64,000 bases of DNA from contig CALJLN010000051.1 of NCBI GenBank assembly GCA_937982565.1, positions 1 to 64,000 on the forward strand. The letters run 5' to 3'. Both the position numbers and the translations under genes were made by a program. Source of the DNA: UBA2421 sp002343075. Its GTDB lineage: Bacteria > Planctomycetota > Phycisphaerae > Tepidisphaerales > Tepidisphaeraceae. Shown in pieces: positions 1-7,811 of the stretch; positions within the stretch are counted from its first letter, which is position 1, and each line of letters begins with the position of its first letter. Under the pieces are notes generated by a model that made no database searches, had not been told where the DNA came from, and saw only the letters and a list, made by a program, of their open reading frames with translations.

Positions 1-30
1 GACGACTTACACTTCTCGGCTGGAGGAACT

Positions 31-333
31 ATGAATAGATTGGTTCTTTTGACAATCGTGATCTGGGTTGGCGGCCTGCTTATCGGAGTGATCGGGACTA
101 CCGTTGTCGCCGATCCGCCGATGAACGAGCCGAAAGAATGCGCGAATGACGTAGTATGGGTTGATCCACAGTGCTCACCAGGGACAATCAACGTCGGTGA
201 CATCGTATGCAGCGGCGCGGTTTGCCCGGAAGTGTGTGAGTCAGGTTATGTCTGGTACTGGCGTGGACCCGGTTCGTGCATCGTCAAGTGCATTGATCGG
301 GGTACCTGCTGTCACGGGGGTAACGAGCCGTAA
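31..333 (+). CDS. Small cysteine-rich exported protein
   Basis: A 100-residue protein with an N-terminal hydrophobic segment (about residues 4-26) that reads as a signal peptide or signal anchor, ending near VVADPP. The mature part holds nine cysteines, including a terminal CC pair, in a Gly/Pro-rich context, which suggests a disulfide-rich or metal-binding exported peptide. GGAGGAACT lies directly before the ATG and supports this start. It is the first of four same-strand genes (exported protein, MauE-like protein, prepilin-like protein). I recognise no family and assign no function. The MauE-like protein two genes downstream makes a link to disulfide or redox handling plausible, but this is only inference. 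Confidence 0.65.
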   Translation: MNRLVLLTIVIWVGGLLIGVIGTTVVADPPMNEPKECANDVVWVDPQCSPGTINVGDIVCSGAVCPEVCESGYVWYWRGPGSCIVKCIDRGTCCHGGNEP

Positions 334-357
334 ACCTGAGACTGAAGGTCGAAGCTA

Positions 358-1350
358 ATGCTGTTCCGTATCTTGACATGCCTGGTTGTGATGTCTCTTT
401 TCGGGCCGTCGTTGTGCGCGAGCGCAAGCGATGAGGCGGACTCAACAGCCCAGAGTTTCTCCGGCGTCCTGTTGCGTACGCTTGACATACCACCCCGCGG
501 CTCGGGCGTTACCGATGCAATGTCCCGATGGGCCGAGCTTGCCGGCGCGACCGACAAAGCCGATGAGGCCAGCGATGCCCAATTGGAAGAACTCGCAAAG
601 CTGATTTTGCGCGGGACTTCCCCGGATGAGTTAGCCAACCGCATGACGGCGCAGGCAAAGGTCAACGCGACCCGACCATTTCTCGATTTTGTCGATGCAG
701 ATTATGGCTCGGGTGATCAGCGGCGTTCACTGACGAAAAGCTTGTGGGCCGCGGCCGAGCGCGCGTCGGCCGGGGGCAAGCTTGAGTCCGGCAAGACGTT
801 GGCGCGATCGGCGCTAGCGGTCGCGACTGTCGATCGGGCAGGTTACGGAATGGGGTTTCTCGTTCAATATCTTCATCGTCCCGAGGCGGCGCGAATGCTC
901 GGCATCAGTGATCGAAAACGGCGCGAACTTGCCGACAGCGCGCTGCAAGACTCGCAGGCGACGGGTGAATTTGTTGACGCGATCGGAGCGGCAGCGGCGG
1001 TGTTGGACGAGCTCATCAAGGGTGACTCGAAGGTTGTCTCCGGTGACGACGCGCGGGCGTTTCTTGCGTTTCTCGACCAGGCTTACGCCGGGGTCTCCGA
1101 CCAGCCGAGCGACCGCTGGCGCCTCGCCAACATGCTGTGGCGCTTTTGCTGCGTGAGCCGGCTGAAAAACAGCCCCGACGCGTTGACCGAAGCCGATCGG
1201 TTTGTCGCCGCGCGGAAACTGGATCCACGTTCCGGCAAATCGGACGTTGCTTGGCTTGAGCAGGCACTCACGACGCCGGGTCCCATGCCCCGCAGCGCGG
1301 GCGTGGGCGTCATATCCCAACCAAACGACCTGAAGCCGAGGCCGGAGTGA
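358..1350 (+). CDS. Exported hypothetical protein
   Basis: A 330-residue protein with a clear signal peptide (MLFRILTCLVVMSLFGPSLC, probable cleavage near ASA). The rest is mostly alpha-helical and Ala/Glu-rich, without transmembrane segments or a motif I recognise. The ending RPE is followed by TGA, which overlaps a GTG of the next gene. The gene begins 24 nt after the cysteine-rich protein, so the two are probably cotranscribed. No function is assigned. Its position upstream of a MauE-like protein and a prepilin-like protein suggests a role at the cell envelope. Confidence 0.65.
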   Translation: MLFRILTCLVVMSLFGPSLCASASDEADSTAQSFSGVLLRTLDIPPRGSGVTDAMSRWAELAGATDKADEASDAQLEELAKLILRGTSPDELANRMTAQAKVNATRPFLDFVDADYGSGDQRRSLTKSLWAAAERASAGGKLESGKTLARSALAVATVDRAGYGMGFLVQYLHRPEAARMLGISDRKRRELADSALQDSQATGEFVDAIGAAAAVLDELIKGDSKVVSGDDARAFLAFLDQAYAGVSDQPSDRWRLANMLWRFCCVSRLKNSPDALTEADRFVAARKLDPRSGKSDVAWLEQALTTPGPMPRSAGVGVISQPNDLKPRPE

Positions 1351-1352
1351 TC

Positions 1353-1862
1353 ATGGCGTGGTTCTCGTTACAACGACTTGCGTTTCTGGGCGCGAGAATT
1401 CTCGTTGCGGGAACATTCCTTGTTGCGGGTATCATTAAGTCAGTCGAACACGTTGATTCGCAAACGAAATCCGCAGACACGCTCGTTGCCCACCTTGCAA
1501 GCACGCATCCGATGATGATGAAGTCGCTTGCGTTCGCCGAGATTTTTCTCGGATTATGGCTGGCGAGTGGTTATCGATTGTTCTACAGTCATCTTGTGGC
1601 AGTCATCGTAACCGGCGCGTTCACGGGGGTTATTCTTACGCAGATCAACTCCAATGCTGCCAAGCCGTGCGGATGTTTTGGATCGCATGTCTCTGGCTGG
1701 TCAGCGCAACATCCTTTTACTTCCAACTTGCTGGGGGTTGCGCTCAACGTGTTGCTGGCTGGAGCAAGCATTTTTGTTCTGGGTTGTCTTTGGGCGGTCG
1801 CGTCCCCGCAGGCGATTCGAGTACGGAGAGTATCCGTCAGGCCATGGAGTTTTAGTTGCTGA
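1353..1862 (+). CDS. MauE/DoxX-like redox-associated membrane protein
   Basis: A 169-residue protein with four hydrophobic segments and the motif PCGCFG at about residue 105, in the sequence context typical of the MauE family. MauE-like proteins are four-helix membrane proteins related to DoxX; MauE itself is needed for maturation of methylamine dehydrogenase, where it is thought to help disulfide formation. GGAG lies 5 nt before the chosen ATG; a GTG at 1347 overlapping the previous stop is an alternative. No other mau genes are nearby, so a general thiol-redox role is more likely than methylamine use. Its 3' end overlaps the probable start of the next gene. Confidence 0.75.
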   Translation: MAWFSLQRLAFLGARILVAGTFLVAGIIKSVEHVDSQTKSADTLVAHLASTHPMMMKSLAFAEIFLGLWLASGYRLFYSHLVAVIVTGAFTGVILTQINSNAAKPCGCFGSHVSGWSAQHPFTSNLLGVALNVLLAGASIFVLGCLWAVASPQAIRVRRVSVRPWSFSC

Positions 1863-2580
1863 AGATCCGAAAGCAACGGGCCTTGCGTGCCGGAAGGGTT
1901 GGTCGCTCATCGAGCTTCTTGTGGCCGTGTCGATTGTCGCTGTGTTGCTGACAATCGTGGCTGCGGCTTCAACACGGGTTGCTCAGCATGCCAAACGCGC
2001 TTCGTGCGCATCGAATCTGCAGCAAATCGGGATCGCATTTCAGGCGTACGCGGCGGAATACAAGGGCGTGGTACCGCGATATGCCCCGTATCACGGGTCG
2101 AGCCGGGGCCCCGTCTGGCTGACAGCGATTCTTCCGCATGTCGGAGCACCAAGGCTTTGGGGCTGGGACGATCTTCCGCGGCAGAAGGTCTTGCATTGCC
2201 CTTCGCATCCGAAGAGCGACATCCCCAGCAGTTATGTGCTGAACTGCTTTGCCCCGGAGACAGCGCCCCGTTGGCGCGGCGCGCCCCCACTCAATTTATC
2301 AGCAGCGCGGCGACCTTCTGGGGTAGGCTGGCTTTTGGAAGCACCAGACGAATACGGAACGCGAGATCACGGCATACTCTTTGACGACATCTACTTCGAG
2401 CAATTTCACGTCGCTCGTTCTCCGGCGCATCTTCCGGGGGGGGCTCAAGCGCGCCTCTTCGGCAGACGCCATCTGAACCGAAGCGCTAACGTCTTGTTTC
2501 TTGATTGGCATGTTTCAGCGTTGGACACGGGAAAGATCAATCTCGCGCTAATGGATGACGGTATACGGTCCCGCCAGTAG
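1774..2580 (+). CDS. Prepilin-like protein with N-terminal methylation motif
   Basis: The protein carries a type IV prepilin N-terminus: KGWSLIELLVAVSIVAVLLT, with Glu at +5 of the processed form, followed by the helix typical of pseudopilins. Later regions (CPSHP..., SYVLNCFAP, GRRHLNRSANVLFLDWHV) resemble the planctomycete DUF1559-type prepilin-like proteins, which end in an H-x-G-x-ANVLF-DGHV pattern. No ATG or GTG lies close upstream of the motif; TTG at 1774 gives 268 residues and overlaps the MauE-like gene by 89 nt, while the frame itself is open from 1654. The start is therefore uncertain. It probably forms part of an envelope-associated set with the three upstream genes. Confidence 0.7.
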   Translation: MFWVVFGRSRPRRRFEYGEYPSGHGVLVAEDPKATGLACRKGWSLIELLVAVSIVAVLLTIVAAASTRVAQHAKRASCASNLQQIGIAFQAYAAEYKGVVPRYAPYHGSSRGPVWLTAILPHVGAPRLWGWDDLPRQKVLHCPSHPKSDIPSSYVLNCFAPETAPRWRGAPPLNLSAARRPSGVGWLLEAPDEYGTRDHGILFDDIYFEQFHVARSPAHLPGGAQARLFGRRHLNRSANVLFLDWHVSALDTGKINLALMDDGIRSRQ

Positions 2581-2819
2581 AGAAGGCAGCGATGCCTTGG
2601 GAACGCGTGTTCACGCAAGCAGATCCTTCACTGCCGCCCTGAACCCGTGCAAATGCGGCCACTCTGAGAAACGCGTTCGCACGGCCCCCGGCGCAGCCCG
2701 AAGGTCGTCGTCGATGAGTTGCTAAGTCAGGGTAATAATCGAGGACTCCGGAGATGGTTACAACTTTGCAACAACAAGATGAGCGATCTGTCAGCAGAAC
2801 CGGCGTATAATCGCCTGTC

Positions 2820-4247
2820 GTGGACCTCTTCGCCGAATCCCGTCGCAGGAATCGCGAGCGTGTTGCGCCGTTGGCGCTGCGGTTGCGGCCGCGCACGCTT
2901 GATGAGTTTGCCGGGCAGCAGCACTTCCTCGGCCCGGGCAAGCTGTTGCGGCGGATGCTGGAGGCCGATCGGTTGATGAGCGTCATCTTCTACGGCCCGC
3001 CGGGCACGGGGAAGACTACGCTCGCGCAGATCATCGCCAACCATACGCAGAGCCACTTTGAGGAAATGAACGCAGCCAGTGTCGGCGTGAAGGAGGTGCG
3101 CGCGGTGCTCGAAGCCGCCCGCGAGCGCCTTGGCGCCGGCGGAAAGCGCACCGTACTGTTTCTCGATGAAATCCACCGCTTCAACCGCGCGCAGCAAGAT
3201 ATCCTGCTTGGCGATGTCGAAGCGGGGTTGATCATTCTGATCGGTGCAACGACCGAGAACCCGTTTTTTGCCGTTAACAGCGCGCTGGTCAGTCGAAGCC
3301 AGATTTTCCAGTTTGCGGCGTTGAGCGAGGAGGACATTCGAGTGCTCGTCCGCCGTGCTCTTGCCGACGACGAGCGCGGCTTTGGCAAACTTGGCGTGAC
3401 GATCGACGATGACGCGCTCAACTTCATCGCCGTCACCAGCGACGGCGACGCCCGCCGAGCGCTCACCGCGATCGAGGTGGCGGTGTTGTCGAGTGATGAA
3501 AGCCGAGAGCCGATAGCGGACCGCCGAGAGCAAAATCAAGGCAATTCCGCTGCTTCACACTCCGCTCTCGGCTCTCGGCTCCCGGCTTGGCCCCAAATCA
3601 CCCTCGACATCGCCCAGCAATCGATGCAGCGGAAGGCCATTGTCTACGATGGCACCGGCGACGACCATTACGATGCGGCCAGCGCACTCATTAAGAGCAT
3701 GCGTGGGTCTGATCCGGATGCGGCGATTTATTGGGTGGCGCGGATGCTCGAAGCCGGCGAAGATCCTCGATTTATCGCCCGTAGAATCGCCATTTTTGCA
3801 AGCGAAGACATCGGCAATGCCGACCCCCAAGCCATCCAACTCGCGGCGGCGGCGTATGCGCTCGTCGAACGCATCGGCATGCCTGAATGTCAGCTAACTC
3901 TCGGTCAGGCAGCGATTTATATGGCTACTGCACCAAAATCCAACGCCAGCGCCATGGCAATCTGGACCGCCATGACAGACGTCCGAGACGGCAGAACCCT
4001 CCCCGTCCCCAAACATTTGCGTGATACGCATTACAAACAGGCGAAAAAGCTTGGGGCCGGCGAGGGTTATCGCTATCCTCACGATCATGCCGATGGTTTG
4101 GTAGAACAAAGTTACCTCGGCGTGAGTAAAGATTACTATGCCCCTACCGACCGGGGCTTTGAAGCGACGATCAAAGATCGTCTCGAGCGGTGGAAACGGT
4201 TGCTCAAAGAACAAGCTGATGCAGGCAAGGCCGACAACGCGCCTTGA
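2820..4247 (+). CDS. rarA: Replication-associated recombination protein A (AAA+ ATPase)
   Basis: A 475-residue protein matching RarA/MgsA, the relative of eukaryotic WRNIP1, which acts at stalled replication forks. Walker A GPPGTGKT is at 59-66 and Walker B with LFLDEIHRF at about 113-121. ATTENP (143-148) and the arginine-containing SDGDARRAL (208-215) are sensor-region motifs. The MgsA C-terminal tetramerisation part follows (KAIVYDGTGDDHYDAASALIKSMRGSD...). A non-family stretch of about 34 residues (224-257, rich in Ser/Glu/Arg) separates the AAA+ and C-terminal regions and is encoded by a palindromic repeat (see that entry). GTG or ATG choice at the start follows MDLFAE. The cyclo-ligase gene follows 54 nt later. 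Confidence 0.93.
   Translation: MDLFAESRRRNRERVAPLALRLRPRTLDEFAGQQHFLGPGKLLRRMLEADRLMSVIFYGPPGTGKTTLAQIIANHTQSHFEEMNAASVGVKEVRAVLEAARERLGAGGKRTVLFLDEIHRFNRAQQDILLGDVEAGLIILIGATTENPFFAVNSALVSRSQIFQFAALSEEDIRVLVRRALADDERGFGKLGVTIDDDALNFIAVTSDGDARRALTAIEVAVLSSDESREPIADRREQNQGNSAASHSALGSRLPAWPQITLDIAQQSMQRKAIVYDGTGDDHYDAASALIKSMRGSDPDAAIYWVARMLEAGEDPRFIARRIAIFASEDIGNADPQAIQLAAAAYALVERIGMPECQLTLGQAAIYMATAPKSNASAMAIWTAMTDVRDGRTLPVPKHLRDTHYKQAKKLGAGEGYRYPHDHADGLVEQSYLGVSKDYYAPTDRGFEATIKDRLERWKRLLKEQADAGKADNAP
3493..3588. repeat. Palindromic repeat inserted in frame in rarA
   Basis: Imperfect inverted repeat with arms at about 3498-3520 and 3561-3588. The arms share the motif CCGCTCTCGGCTCTCGGCT and its complement. 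The length between the flanking conserved RarA codons keeps the reading frame, adding roughly 34 residues with the peptide HSALGSRLP. A related sequence with CCGCTCTCTGCTCTCGGCT-like units lies at about 50,287-50,333 in front of a pseudopilin gene, so this is probably a dispersed repeat family and not a rarA-specific feature. Confidence 0.6.
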
Positions 4248-4301
4248 CTGGCATTGGCGGGCAAACAAGGGGTCGAGCCTGGAACGAGGAAGATAACTCG
4301 C

Positions 4302-4904
4302 ATGTCGTCAGATCAGCCGGCCAACAAGGGTGCCGTCAGGCAGCAGCTTCGCGAAGCGCTCGCCCGGCTCTCAGCCACCGACATTCACAACAAATCAATC
4401 GCCGCGTGTCTGCACGTCACGCAAAGCCCCGAGTTCGCCGCCGCGCGAAGTGTCATGCTCTATCTCTCGATGGCGCAGGAAGTGGAAACCGCCCCCATCG
4501 CGCTGCGCGCATGGCAGCGCGGCATGACTGTCGTCGTCCCCAAGGTTCATTGGGAGGGAAAGCGCATTCTCCCGGTCGAAATCAACAGCCTCACCAGCGG
4601 TATCACCACCACCGGCCCCGGGGTGCGCGAGCCGATCACCGGCAAGCCCGTCCCTGTGGATGAAATTGATCTGGTCGTCGTTCCTGCACTCGGCTTCAGC
4701 CAGACCGGCTACCGCATTGGCAGGGGCATGGGCTTCTACGACCGGTTCCTGGCACAGGGCGATTTCACCGGCCTTTCCTGCGGGCTTGCATTCGAAGAAC
4801 AGGTGCTGCCGACCCTTCCCGTGCTTGACCACGACATGCCCCTGAGTATGCTCGCGTCCGACCGCTGCATCCGCAGGTTTACAACGAGCTGCATTGGAAA
4901 GTAG
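4302..4904 (+). CDS. 5-formyltetrahydrofolate cyclo-ligase
   Basis: A 200-residue protein of the 5-FCL/MTHFS family, which converts 5-formyltetrahydrofolate to 5,10-methenyltetrahydrofolate with ATP. Diagnostic regions: an N-terminal helix with Lys/Arg (VRQQLREALARLS), VMLYLSMAQEVET, VVVPALGFSQTGYRIGRGMG and the nucleotide-binding GRGMGFYDR. The length matches the family. GAGGAAG lies upstream of ATG 4302; the longer open frame from 4254 has no support. Cytosolic one-carbon metabolism enzyme. It probably shares a transcript with rarA 54 nt upstream. Confidence 0.9.
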   Translation: MSSDQPANKGAVRQQLREALARLSATDIHNKSIAACLHVTQSPEFAAARSVMLYLSMAQEVETAPIALRAWQRGMTVVVPKVHWEGKRILPVEINSLTSGITTTGPGVREPITGKPVPVDEIDLVVVPALGFSQTGYRIGRGMGFYDRFLAQGDFTGLSCGLAFEEQVLPTLPVLDHDMPLSMLASDRCIRRFTTSCIGK

Positions 4905-5032
4905 CAGTCGATCGGCCGGGCCGGTCGCCCTGCTGCCAGTTTGAGTGAGTGTGTGGCCGCGCAGATCGCTTTGAGGTGGTTCGATGGCCGCCTTCTGCCC
5001 CGGCTACACTGTTCGAGAACACGGAGGTTCTC

Positions 5033-6190
5033 ATGTCCCGCAGGCCGCAAAAAATGGTCAGCCAGGCGCTGGTCGTTGTCCTTATCTCGGTCGTGGCGCT
5101 TGCCATTCTCGCTTACGTCAACCGACCCACCAAGCCAAAACCGCTCGCCGGGCAGCCTGAGTCGACTCCCGCTGTAGCGAGTACCCCCGCCGTCGCGCCG
5201 GCTGATCCCAAGCCCGAAACCGCCCCTCAGGTGCTGCGCACCGAAACCCCCGCCGCAGGTCCCAGCATCCCCGGCGCTTCCCCCGCAGGCCGGATTGCCC
5301 AGCAAACAGCCCCCAAGCCTGCCGCTCAGCCCCCCGCACAACCAACCGCGATCGCCAGGCAGAATTGGGACGAGCTGCTCCCGAAGGAAACCAGCCAGCA
5401 CAAGCTCATCCCTCTCGCCAACGTCAGCACCGACCCCGCCGAAGCACAGAAGCTCGTCCAATCCGGCGATCTCCTCTCCGCCCGGCAATCGCTCAACGCC
5501 ATCCTCCTCTCGAGCAACCCGACAGATTCGCAAACCGCCGACCTCAAGAAGCAGATCCACGAACTCAACAAGACCATCATCTTCAGCACCAAGCGCTTCG
5601 CCAACGATCCCTTCGGCGGAAGCTACGCAGTGCAGAACGGCGACGCGCTACAGAAGATCGCCAAGAGCCACGCCGTCACATGGGAACTGCTCGGCCGAAT
5701 GAACGACATCTCCGACCCCCGCAAGCTCCGCGCCGGCCGGGCGATCAAGGTCATCAACGGCCCCTTCCACGCCGTCGTCAGCAAGAGCAGATTCTCCATG
5801 GAAATCTGGCTCGGCGAACCGATGAGCAGCGACTCCATGTTCGTCGGCACCTTCTACGTCGGTCTCGGCAAAGAAGGCAGCACCCCCACCGGCACCTGGA
5901 TCGTTTCCCCGGGCGGGAAGATGAAAAATCCCAAGTTCTGGGGCGCCGGCGATCTGCCACCCATGGAAGCCGACGATCCCCAAAACCCCCTCGGCGAATT
6001 CTGGCTCGCCCTTACCGGCATCGACGGCGACGCCGAAGGCCGAGAAGGCTTCGGAATCCACGGCACCATCGACCCCACCACCATAGGCAAAAACGCCAGC
6101 CTCGGCTGCATCCGACTCGCCAAGGACGACATCGCCATGATCTACGAACTGCTCGTCGATGGAAAAAGCAAAGTCATCGTAAAAGAGTAA
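5033..6190 (+). CDS. LysM-containing L,D-transpeptidase (YkuD family)
   Basis: A 385-residue protein anchored by one N-terminal membrane helix (about residues 14-33), followed by a Pro/Ala/Thr-rich linker, a helical part, a LysM domain (YAVQNGDALQKIAKSH..., about 200-245) and a C-terminal YkuD domain. The catalytic signature is present: HGTIDPTTIGKNASLGCIRL, with His of HGT and Cys of SLGCIR. Such enzymes form 3-3 cross-links or attach proteins to peptidoglycan in the periplasm. GGAGG is 5 nt before ATG 5033. An upstream in-frame start at 4949 would add 28 residues before the membrane helix and is less likely. A repeat- and parS-rich gap follows. Confidence 0.92.
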   Translation: MSRRPQKMVSQALVVVLISVVALAILAYVNRPTKPKPLAGQPESTPAVASTPAVAPADPKPETAPQVLRTETPAAGPSIPGASPAGRIAQQTAPKPAAQPPAQPTAIARQNWDELLPKETSQHKLIPLANVSTDPAEAQKLVQSGDLLSARQSLNAILLSSNPTDSQTADLKKQIHELNKTIIFSTKRFANDPFGGSYAVQNGDALQKIAKSHAVTWELLGRMNDISDPRKLRAGRAIKVINGPFHAVVSKSRFSMEIWLGEPMSSDSMFVGTFYVGLGKEGSTPTGTWIVSPGGKMKNPKFWGAGDLPPMEADDPQNPLGEFWLALTGIDGDAEGREGFGIHGTIDPTTIGKNASLGCIRLAKDDIAMIYELLVDGKSKVIVKE

Positions 6191-6219
6191 CCAACGCCCC
6201 GCCTACCTCGCGCGCAGAT

Positions 6220-6235
6220 CGCCCCGCGCGAAACA
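6220..6235. promoter_or_regulatory. Degenerate parS-like site
   Basis: 12 of 16 positions match TGTTCCGCGCGGAACA, the palindrome found in better copies 63-243 bases downstream. Reported only because of its position at the edge of the cluster. Confidence 0.3.
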
Positions 6236-6297
6236 GTTCGCAGCGGGCGGGCGGTAGTGAGCAGTGGGCAGTCGGCGGCGGGCAGATCGAGTGTTAT

Positions 6298-6313
6298 TGT
6301 TCCGCGCGGAACA
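6298..6313. promoter_or_regulatory. parS-like ParB-binding site
   Basis: Perfect 16-bp palindrome TGTTCCGCGCGGAACA. It keeps the TGTT-AACA ends of the Bacillus parS consensus TGTTNCACGTGNAACA but has a CGCG centre. The same sequence lies within and downstream of parB in this window, which makes ParB binding the best explanation. Confidence 0.65.
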
Positions 6314-6412
6314 ATGCACCATCTCCCCCTCCTGGTACGCTGGGAGGGGGCCAGGGGGAGGGCAAGTCGGCGGCCGTAATCGGGAGCAAAAAGCGACACG
6401 CAACAAGCCAAT

Positions 6413-6428
6413 TGTTCCGCGCGGAACA
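6413..6428. promoter_or_regulatory. parS-like ParB-binding site
   Basis: Exact copy of TGTTCCGCGCGGAACA, 115 bp from the first perfect site of this cluster. Confidence 0.65.
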
Positions 6429-6462
6429 TTCAACTGCCGCCTGCCGACTGCCCACTGCAAAT

Positions 6463-6478
6463 TGTTCCGCGCGGAACA
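6463..6478. promoter_or_regulatory. parS-like ParB-binding site
   Basis: Exact copy of TGTTCCGCGCGGAACA, flanked by AAT/ATT that extend the palindrome. The same extension is seen at 38,136. Confidence 0.65.
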
Positions 6479-6557
6479 ATTTGCAATATGCCACATAAAC
6501 CATTGTCCCCAAACAACTTGCAACCAAATTAAGTACTAACCAAACCCTAACATTCCG

Positions 6558-7208
6558 TTAAGAAACTCGTCCCCCCATCCCGCCGAGCCTCCCGCGGTTC
6601 CCGCGGCGCCGACCCGCCGAGCCGCACGCCCGTAGCACGGGTTTCCAACCCGTCTCCTGCTCCCAGAATGTACAGAAACAATCACATACAAGCCTTAAAG
6701 CAGCCAGTAGTGCTCCAACGCTCCTCCAGAATGCGGCGTGAATGTTGAGTTCTTCAATAAACCAAGCGGTCACGTCTGGCCCACAATGATGTTCGTCGGC
6801 AAGGATTGCCGTCGCGTGGTAAAGACCGATTTGATATGAAGATGACGGTTTCACTGCGACCGCAATGACTTCGACTCGCTCCCCTTCGGGATCATCAATC
6901 GGCGTCACATGCTCAGTCTGTGAAACCTGCCCGCCTGAAATAGTCACTGCCTTCGTTAGCGCAAAGTCGTCGCCCCATGTCGCGGGTACTTCCGGGGCTA
7001 CTATCTCATACCCGCGGTCTTCCAGATTCACCGTCAGCGGGTCGGCGAGGATTTGTTGATGATCCGGATCTTCGGCATTCAACCCCGTGCGGGTGACGGT
7101 GAAGCTTGCTTCGCCGGTGCCGTCTTCGACCACCGTCCCGCCGCCGGCGAGATCGACGAAGTGGAAGTAGGGGTGCACCCACAAACGCGCTCGGCCTGAT
7201 CGATACAA
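6558..7208 (-). pseudogene. Degenerate Calx-beta cassette (copy D of the array)
   Basis: The region from about 7208 down to 6810 (minus strand) encodes a Calx-beta-like segment (GRARLWVHPYF, GTVVEDGTGEASFTVTRTGL, TPIDDPEGE) aligned with copies A-C. It is clearly more divergent at both DNA and protein level. After the Calx-beta part the frame runs into QETGWKPVLRA, which is encoded by a short hairpin repeat (ACGGGTTTCCAACCCGT, 6637-6653), and ends without a recognisable variable C-terminal domain. No ATG precedes it. I read it as the decayed distal end of the cassette array. Bases 6479-6557 beyond it hold nothing I can name. Confidence 0.6.
6884..7175 (-). repeat. Calx-beta repeat block, copy D (diverged)
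   Basis: Corresponds position for position to the 292-bp block of copies A-C but with many substitutions. The last 60 bp (around 7110-7150) remain most similar. Confidence 0.6.
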
Positions 7209-7279
7209 GCCGCAATGCCGGACGACCGCTGAAGCTGATGGAAAAACAACCAGTATTGAAGCCCTATCCCCTCCCAGCC

Positions 7280-7789
7280 TTATTCTGGCTCGGTAAGCGT
7301 CAGGACTATGGGCCGTGTCTTTGCGACGAGCCGGCCGTTCTTCTCGATTCGAAGATGAACAAAATTCTCGCCAACCGTCAGGGCCGTTGGCGGAAGTTCT
7401 GCCAGCAGATAGCGCACTGTGCCTGAAGAAATCTCTTCAGTTCCGAGTTTGACTGGGCTTGATTGGGCAAACCGCACCCGTTTCGAGGAAAGCTGCACCA
7501 CAACGAAACTGATGTGGCACTGCTTGTCAGGAGTCGCCGAGGCGACCGTTTCAGATTCATTTTCTCCGTCCGGTCTTCGGGCGTCATTTATAATCTGCTT
7601 CCGCACTGCGAATGGGCGGACGATTTCCAGACCCTCGCTCGAGTCGTTCTGTATCTGGACGACGACTCCAATCGGAGCTGGGCGATCGAAGTTCACAATC
7701 GTCGTGTCTACGAACATGCGCGCTGTTACACCGGTGGCCTCTGATCGAGTGGCAAGCAGACTAATCAGAATCCAAACAAGCAGTTCCAT
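7280..7789 (-). CDS. Cassette-associated exported protein, variant C
   Basis: A 169-residue protein with a signal peptide (MELLVWILISLLATRSEATG). The rest is predicted beta-rich: an Ig-like pattern (VVVQIQNDSSEGLEI) near the middle and a closing pattern FVHLRIEKNGRLVAKTRPIVLTL. Similar opening and closing patterns occur in the small proteins at 8948-9568 and 10,668-11,252, so the three look like highly diverged members of one family. It lies 22 nt after the end of cassette C, with AGGA upstream of the ATG. No family is recognised. In this layout it would be the paired partner of the preceding C-terminal variant, as structural partner, chaperone or immunity-like protein; this is inference. Confidence 0.65.
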   Translation of the reverse strand: MELLVWILISLLATRSEATGVTARMFVDTTIVNFDRPAPIGVVVQIQNDSSEGLEIVRPFAVRKQIINDARRPDGENESETVASATPDKQCHISFVVVQLSSKRVRFAQSSPVKLGTEEISSGTVRYLLAELPPTALTVGENFVHLRIEKNGRLVAKTRPIVLTLTEPE

Positions 7790-7811
7790 TTCGTCGTCCT
7801 CAAGGAGATGG

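Larger units (their letters stand above)
6261..6458. repeat. Inverted repeat framing parS-like sites
   Basis: Arms at 6261-6285 and 6434-6458 are near-perfect inverted copies (core GCAGTGGGCAGTCGGC). A third copy of the arm occurs near 50,202-50,240. Between the arms lies a second hairpin (CCCCCTCC at 6325-6332, GGAGGGGG at 6343-6350) and two parS-like palindromes. The combination looks like dispersed palindromic elements collected in an intergenic region; no gene is visible between 6191 and about 6557. Confidence 0.6.

Noticed and set aside
5365..6498. Long Arg/Pro-rich frame on the plus strand overlapping the L,D-transpeptidase
   Set aside because: It is the shifted frame of a GC-rich gene with a clear family match; composition is extreme and no start signal is present.
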